43,667 nucleotides of DNA from Gallionellales bacterium GWA2_60_142. GTDB lineage: Bacteria > Pseudomonadota > Gammaproteobacteria > Burkholderiales > Gallionellaceae. The stretch spans positions 1 to 43,667 of the forward strand of contig MGWR01000025.1 in the NCBI GenBank assembly GCA_001801085.1. Direction: 5' to 3'. Below the pieces are notes generated by a model. It saw only the letters and a list, made by a program, of their open reading frames with translations. It was not told the DNA's origin and ran no database searches. A program made the position numbers and the translations under genes. This document shows, piece after piece, positions 40,622-43,667 of the stretch (positions within the stretch are counted from its first letter, which is position 1; each line of letters opens with the position of its first letter).

Positions 40622-41755
40622 TTATACTTTGCGGATGCGCCACAGATGCCACAACAGCAGCAGGGGATACAGCAGCGAGATCGTCTGCGCCAGGCCGTTG
40701 TAGTTCAGCAGGTGGCCGTAGTGCCAGTGGTAAATGCTCGCGGCGGAGGCGGGGGTGCTGTCGCCGAGCAGGAAGTTCACGATCACGAAATATCCCGCAG
40801 CAATCGAAGCGCCCAGCGAGATCATCGCCGCTCGCGGCGGCCACAGCAGCGCGGACAGCAGCAGCATGCCGAGCAGTATGCCCAGCACGGCTTCGCCGTT
40901 GATCCACAGCAGCAGCGCCAGCAGCAGCATGCCGAGCAGTATGCCCAGCACGGCTTCGCCGTTGATCCACAGCAGCAGCGCCCATGATTTCAGCAGCAGC
41001 GCGGCGGCGACGAATTTCGCCAGCGCGACGATGCTCAGCACCAGCAGCAGCGCGGTCACCACGTTGCGCGGCGCGCGCAGCAAGGTCAGCAGCAGCGTGC
41101 CCAGCATCAGCAGGTTCAGCATCACGGCGACGCTCTCCCACATATCGAACGGCGCGGGCGGGAGTGCGACGAAGGGCTGGCGCGCGACTTCGCTGATGAA
41201 CACATTGCCCAGCATCGGCAGCGAAGGGTTGATCTGGCCAAACATCCATAGCACCAGCAACGCCAGTCCGAAGTCCATCTCCTTGCCGTGATGGAACAGC
41301 CGGCTGCGCCAGCGCACCAGCAGCGTGAACACTCGGGTCCAGGAGGCGATGCTGATCGCGAGCAATGCGCCGATCAATGTGCCCGTGCTGTTGGACAGCA
41401 GATCCATGTTCGAACTGATACGCCTGGGCAGATACATCTGCAGATATTCCATGCCCGCCGACAACAGCACGCCGGCGGCCAGCGCCAGCGTAACGCTGGC
41501 CAGTGCACCGACGCGCGCGCGGAGCGCCAGCGCGACCAGCAGGCCGAGCGGCAGGTAGGAGAGCAGATTGAGTGCCGCGTCGAAGTGGGTGTAGGTCAGC
41601 GCCAGCGGCACGGCGAGCACGTCGGCAAAGTTCAGCCCCTGCTTGCGCCAGCCGGTGAATGGCGACAGGCTGGCGTATGCGATGAACAGTGCATAGCCCA
41701 GCGCCAGCCAGGTGCGCAGGCGCGCGCGGGTCTCGGTGATGAATAGCTCTCTCAT
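40622..41755 (-). CDS. VanZ-like membrane protein with an internal 21-residue tandem duplication
   Basis: The protein is 377 residues from ATG 41755; the upstream Shine-Dalgarno is poor and a start at 41812 is possible. The N-terminal VanZ domain includes FDAALNLLSYLPLGLLVALALRAR, SAGMEYLQMYLPRRISSNMDLLSNSTGTLIGA, with the typical D-x-x-x-N-x-x-G-x-x-x-G pattern. About ten more hydrophobic segments follow. An exact 63-bp repeat (40856-40918 and 40919-40981) doubles ALLLWINGEAVLGILLGMLL within the membrane region. VanZ-family proteins are of uncertain function; some confer teicoplanin resistance. There is no glycopeptide-resistance context here. Confidence 0.85.
   Translation of the reverse strand: MRELFITETRARLRTWLALGYALFIAYASLSPFTGWRKQGLNFADVLAVPLALTYTHFDAALNLLSYLPLGLLVALALRARVGALASVTLALAAGVLLSAGMEYLQMYLPRRISSNMDLLSNSTGTLIGALLAISIASWTRVFTLLVRWRSRLFHHGKEMDFGLALLVLWMFGQINPSLPMLGNVFISEVARQPFVALPPAPFDMWESVAVMLNLLMLGTLLLTLLRAPRNVVTALLLVLSIVALAKFVAAALLLKSWALLLWINGEAVLGILLGMLLLALLLWINGEAVLGILLGMLLLSALLWPPRAAMISLGASIAAGYFVIVNFLLGDSTPASAASIYHWHYGHLLNYNGLAQTISLLYPLLLLWHLWRIRKV
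40856..40981. repeat. Exact 63-bp tandem duplication inside the VanZ-like gene
   Basis: Unit 40856-40918 is followed without a gap by an identical unit 40919-40981. Both begin CAGCAGCAGCATGCCGAGCA. The period of 63 keeps the frame and adds 21 residues. Confidence 0.95.
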
Positions 41756-41824
41756 GGGCGGGGGAGTGTTGGCGAAATCGCCAGAGGTGTCAACACGGAA
41801 GACGAGCCGCACCCGGGCGCGTGG

Positions 41825-41837
41825 TAAACTTCGCTCC
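41825..41837 (+). promoter_or_regulatory. Probable -10 box of rnpB
   Basis: TAAACT at 41825-41830 lies 7 nt before the rnpB 5' end at 41838. No good -35 box is visible. Two small palindromes precede it: TGGCGAAATCGCCA (41770-41783) and GTGTCAACAC (about 41787-41796). Confidence 0.5.
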
Positions 41838-42325
41838 GAAGCTGGCTAGACAGTCGCCGCGTCCGCAAGGGCGGGGAGGACAACCCGCTCGCGTAAGCGA
41901 GCGGGTTGCGGTGTAGGCTAATTTGCGCAAGCAAGTTATGCCGAAGCCAAAGTGCGGGGGAACCCGGACTTTTCTCTCCGTCTGAGGACGGGGAGGAAAG
42001 TCCGGGCTCCGCAGAGCAGGATGCCGGTTAATGGCCGGACGCCGTGAGGCGATGGAAAGTGCCACAGAAAATATACCGCCGATGGCTCGGTACTGCTGTC
42101 CGCAAGGGGGGCGGCTGGGTACAGGTAAGGTTGAAATGGCGAGGTAAGAGCTCACCGCGCTGGTGGCAACATCAGTGGCAGGGCAAACCCCATCCGGAGC
42201 AAGATCAAATAGGCTGACTATGGCGTGGCTCGCGCCGTCAGCGGGTAGATTGCTTGAGCGTCAGGTAACGAAACGCCTAGAGGAATGACTGTCCACGACA
42301 GAACCCGGCTTATCGGCCAGCTTCA
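41838..42325 (+). ncRNA. rnpB: RNase P RNA (class A) with a 117-nt insertion between P3 and P4
   Basis: The 5' end GAAGCTGGC (41838) pairs with GCCAGCTTC (42316-42324) as P1, and AGACAGTC pairs with GACTGTCC as P2. P3 is complete as CCGC-GT-CC-GCAA-GG-GCGG (41857-41875). The conserved regions GGAGGAAAGTCCGGGCTCC (from 41992), GGTAAGAGCTCACCGCG, GGAGCAAGATCAAATAGG and ACAGAACCCGGCTTAT are present. Normally P3 leads straight into GGGAGGAAAGTCC. Here CGGGGAGGA (41872-41880) is followed by 108 bases and then by CGGGGAGGA again (41989-41997), joined to AAGTCCGGG. The RNA processes pre-tRNA 5' ends. Confidence 0.93.
41881..41997 (+). other. Structured insertion in rnpB flanked by 9-bp direct repeats
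   Basis: The insert holds a perfect 12-bp hairpin, CAACCCGCTCGC/GCGAGCGGGTTG with a GTAA loop (41881-41908). A second small hairpin, TTGC-GCAA-GCAA, lies at about 41923-41934. The arm CCCGGACTTTTCTCTCCGTC (41963-41982) is complementary over 20 positions (two G-U pairs) to 41987-42006, which includes the conserved P4 strand. No ORF is present. Confidence 0.8.
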
Positions 42326-42350
42326 CCTTCTTTTAATCCTGGATGGATTT

Positions 42351-42421
42351 GTGGGAGCGGCTTCAGCCGCGATTACTTTTTTATTCCCCACGCGGCTTAT
42401 CGCGGCTGAAGCCGCTCCTAC
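42351..42421. repeat. REP pair GTGGGAGCGGCTTCAGCCGCG after rnpB
   Basis: The arm at 42351-42373 and its inverse at 42399-42421 share 22 of 23 bases. Each arm contains the inner palindrome CGCGGCTGAAGCCGC. A single copy occurs at 26038-26062. The right arm overlaps the ogt stop codon. Confidence 0.92.
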
Positions 42422-42888
42422 GAGAATCGTGCGCCCTCGTGCTTTAGTAGCCAGCGTTTGATGCCCAGCGCGTCACCCTCCGCATGTTGCATGAATCCCC
42501 CCAGTCCGGCCTTGCCGACCACGCGGTGGCAGGGGACGACGATGGGGATGGGATTCGCGCCGCAGGCCTGGCCGACGGCTTGCGCGGCGGAATGCAGTTC
42601 GGTCGCCAGTTCTCCGTAGCTGCGCGTCTGCCCGCAGGGGATGTCCAGCATTGCATGCCAGACCTTCTCTCGATGAGCCGTGCCGTGCAGTTCGAGTGGC
42701 AGGGTGAAGCGCGAATGAGGATCGTTGAAATAGTGCAGCAGTTGTTCGCACACCTTTGCGGCGAATGCATTCGTTGGCGCTTGCGGCTGTTCCGATGCGG
42801 GCAGGAAGTCGATGCCGGTCAATGCGTCTGCCGTGCAGCGTATGCCCAGTATGCCGAATGGCGCTTTCAGTTTTGCTTGGTAGTTCAT
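42418..42888 (-). CDS. ogt: Methylated-DNA-[protein]-cysteine S-methyltransferase
   Basis: This 156-residue single-domain alkyltransferase has the active-site motif IPIVVPCHRVVGKAGLGGF (methyl-accepting Cys in PCHR, near residue 120). It also has the DNA-binding HTH part (VWHAMLDIPCGQTRSYGELATEL, near 78-100). It irreversibly transfers O6-methyl groups from guanine to itself. There is no Ada N-domain. The TAG stop (42418-42420) is supplied by the REP arm, so the last residues before it (KHEGARFS) may have been reset by the repeat insertion. Confidence 0.93.
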   Translation of the reverse strand: MNYQAKLKAPFGILGIRCTADALTGIDFLPASEQPQAPTNAFAAKVCEQLLHYFNDPHSRFTLPLELHGTAHREKVWHAMLDIPCGQTRSYGELATELHSAAQAVGQACGANPIPIVVPCHRVVGKAGLGGFMQHAEGDALGIKRWLLKHEGARFS

Positions 42889-42950
42889 TACACTCTCCCC
42901 CGCGGGTGCGATTCAAAGTGATGTGGATATGGTGTCTGTTGAGCGGACAG

Positions 42951-43052
42951 TTTCCTTCCCTCTTGCAGGGGGAAGGTTAGGATGGGGTAGGAATGTTCGG
43001 GATGGCACATAACGCTTCTACCCCCTCCCTCCCCCTGCAAGGGGGAGGGAGG
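42951..43052. repeat. CCCTCCC-type dispersed repeat pair between ogt and rplS
   Basis: TTCCTTCCCTCTTGCAGGGG with GGAAGGTTAGGATGGGG (42951-42988), then the inverse-oriented CCCCCTCCCTCCCCCTGCAA with GGGGGAGGGAGG (43021-43052). The two halves face each other. No ORF is here. Confidence 0.75.
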
Positions 43053-43071
43053 CCGAAACATAATAGCGCAC

Positions 43072-43104
43072 AAACAAAAACGGGAGCCGAGGCTCCCGTT
43101 TTGT
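43072..43104 (-). terminator. Terminator of the trmD-rplS operon
   Basis: CGGGAGCC (43081-43088) and GGCTCCCG (43091-43098) form an 8-bp stem, extended by A/T pairs. A T-run follows on the minus strand, and the T-run on the plus side makes it bidirectional. It lies 26 bp after the rplS stop. Confidence 0.9.
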
Positions 43105-43129
43105 TTGCAGCAGAAAAACTGCGCGCAGC

Positions 43130-43492
43130 TTAGCCGCGTACTGCCAGCTTTTCCTTGATACGTGCCGACTTGCCCGAACGCTCGCGCAGGTAGTACAGCT
43201 TGGCGCGACGCACGGCGCCCTTGCGCTTCACTTCGATGCTGGCGATAACAGGCGAGTAGGTCTGGAACGTACGTTCCACGCCTTCGCCGGCGGAGATCTT
43301 GCGCACGATGAATGCGGAGTTCAGGCCGCGGTTGCGCTTGGCGATCACCACGCCTTCGTAGGCCTGGACGCGCTTGCGCTCGCCTTCGACCACGTTCACG
43401 CTAACGACCACGGTGTCGCCGGGGGAGAAGACCGGGATGGTCTTGCCCAGACGGGCGATTTCTTCCTGCTCCAGTTGTTCGATCAGATTCAT
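43130..43492 (-). CDS. rplS: 50S ribosomal protein L19
   Basis: This 120-residue protein starts [82 protein letters not shown] and [22 protein letters not shown] are the classical L19 sequence. It sits at the 30S-50S interface of the ribosome. The ATG directly abuts the trmD stop (TAAATG), so translation is probably coupled, with the ribosome site inside the trmD end (AAAGGAG). Confidence 0.98.
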   Translation of the reverse strand: MNLIEQLEQEEIARLGKTIPVFSPGDTVVVSVNVVEGERKRVQAYEGVVIAKRNRGLNSAFIVRKISAGEGVERTFQTYSPVIASIEVKRKGAVRRAKLYYLRERSGKSARIKEKLAVRG

Positions 43493-43667
43493 TTACTGCT
43501 CCTTTAATATCGGGTCTTGTTCCTTCTGGAACTGAGCCAGAAGCCGAGACTCCTCTTTTGTCAAATCGCGTTTGGCCAATAAATCCGGCCTGCGCAACCA
43601 CGTTCTGCCCAACGACTGCTGAAGCCGCCAGCGCTGTATGTCCGCATGATTGCCGGACAACAATACC
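43493..43667 (-). CDS. trmD: tRNA (guanine-N1)-methyltransferase TrmD, C-terminal part cut by the window edge
   Basis: The visible 57 residues read [20 protein letters not shown] and continue through [20 protein letters not shown] to a TAA at 43493-43495. L-S-G-(N/D)-H-x-x-I-x-x-W-R is the hallmark TrmD C-terminal motif that binds tRNA and reaches the active site. The enzyme makes m1G37 in tRNAs, which prevents frameshifting. The start lies beyond the window. Confidence 0.95.
   Translation of the reverse strand, partial: VLLSGNHADIQRWRLQQSLGRTWLRRPDLLAKRDLTKEESRLLAQFQKEQDPILKEQ

Noticed and set aside
41881-41908. The 12-bp GTAA hairpin as a terminator ending a short transcript
   Set aside because: No T-run follows, and all remaining conserved RNase P regions lie downstream.
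43021-43052. CCCTCCC...GGGAGGG palindrome as the rplS terminator
   Set aside because: A better hairpin with T-run lies at 43072-43104, nearer the gene; the palindrome belongs to a dispersed repeat family.

Overview
The window is a GC-rich chromosomal segment of a Gram-negative bacterium, most likely a betaproteobacterium (a Nitrosomonadales/Gallionellaceae-like lineage is my guess). The evidence is an outer-membrane TamA/TamB pair, a type IV pilus motor pair pilT-pilU next to yggS, a class A RNase P RNA, and the trmD-rplS ribosomal operon end. Most genes are tightly packed, often with 4-nt ATGA or GTGA overlaps. Many intergenic gaps hold dispersed palindromic repeats of at least five families.

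Layout. 1-1490: the truncated end of an IS3-type transposase, a DUF6794-like ORF and a Phd/PIN toxin-antitoxin pair. 1576-8195: a lone mlaC divergent from tamA-tamB (outer-membrane lipid and protein homeostasis). 8196-9157: non-coding DNA with tRNA-Arg(CCG) and two minus-strand terminators, one without an obvious gene. 9158-22014 (minus strand): a compact apparent operon rnfB - nifJ (very large PFOR) - rnfC-D-G-E-A - small Cys-rich membrane protein - ppsA, with a divergent CysB-like LysR regulator at 22221-23168. 23276-26355: an accessory island. It holds a low-GC cassette bounded by inverted repeats (a secreted small protein and a colicin E1 immunity-like membrane protein), a HigBA-type toxin-antitoxin pair with a promoter that implies a leaderless mRNA, a REP-associated tyrosine transposase between inverted repeats, and a 3' scrap of a ppsR-like gene. 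26356-31854: an ABC1/UbiB kinase, a DMT exporter with a divergent MocR regulator, a GlxA-like AraC regulator, and a broken qorB. 31893-36162: a helix-hairpin-helix protein, yggS, pilT, pilU, and a class I cyclic-di-GMP riboswitch in front of an orphan fliL-like gene. 36174-41755 (minus): rlmL-like methyltransferase, hemJ, a two-gene ABC-2 exporter, an alpha/beta hydrolase, a [2Fe-2S] ferredoxin and a VanZ-like protein. 41838-42325: rnpB with an unexpected 117-nt insertion. 42418-43667 (minus): ogt, rplS and the 3' end of trmD.

How it works together. The most coherent system is the Rnf-PFOR-PpsA operon. PFOR interconverts pyruvate and acetyl-CoA + CO2 using ferredoxin. Rnf couples ferredoxin/NAD redox to the ion gradient. 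PpsA turns pyruvate into PEP. Co-transcription suggests either anaerobic pyruvate oxidation feeding Rnf or, with PpsA in mind, Rnf-driven reductive pyruvate synthesis for gluconeogenesis. The second system is surface behaviour: pilT/pilU retraction motors followed by a c-di-GMP riboswitch controlling a FliL-like protein.

The most surprising single observation is the rnpB insertion. A structured element flanked by 9-bp direct repeats separates helix P3 from P4. It carries an inverted copy of the conserved P4 strand, so it could fold that strand into a 20-bp alternative hairpin.
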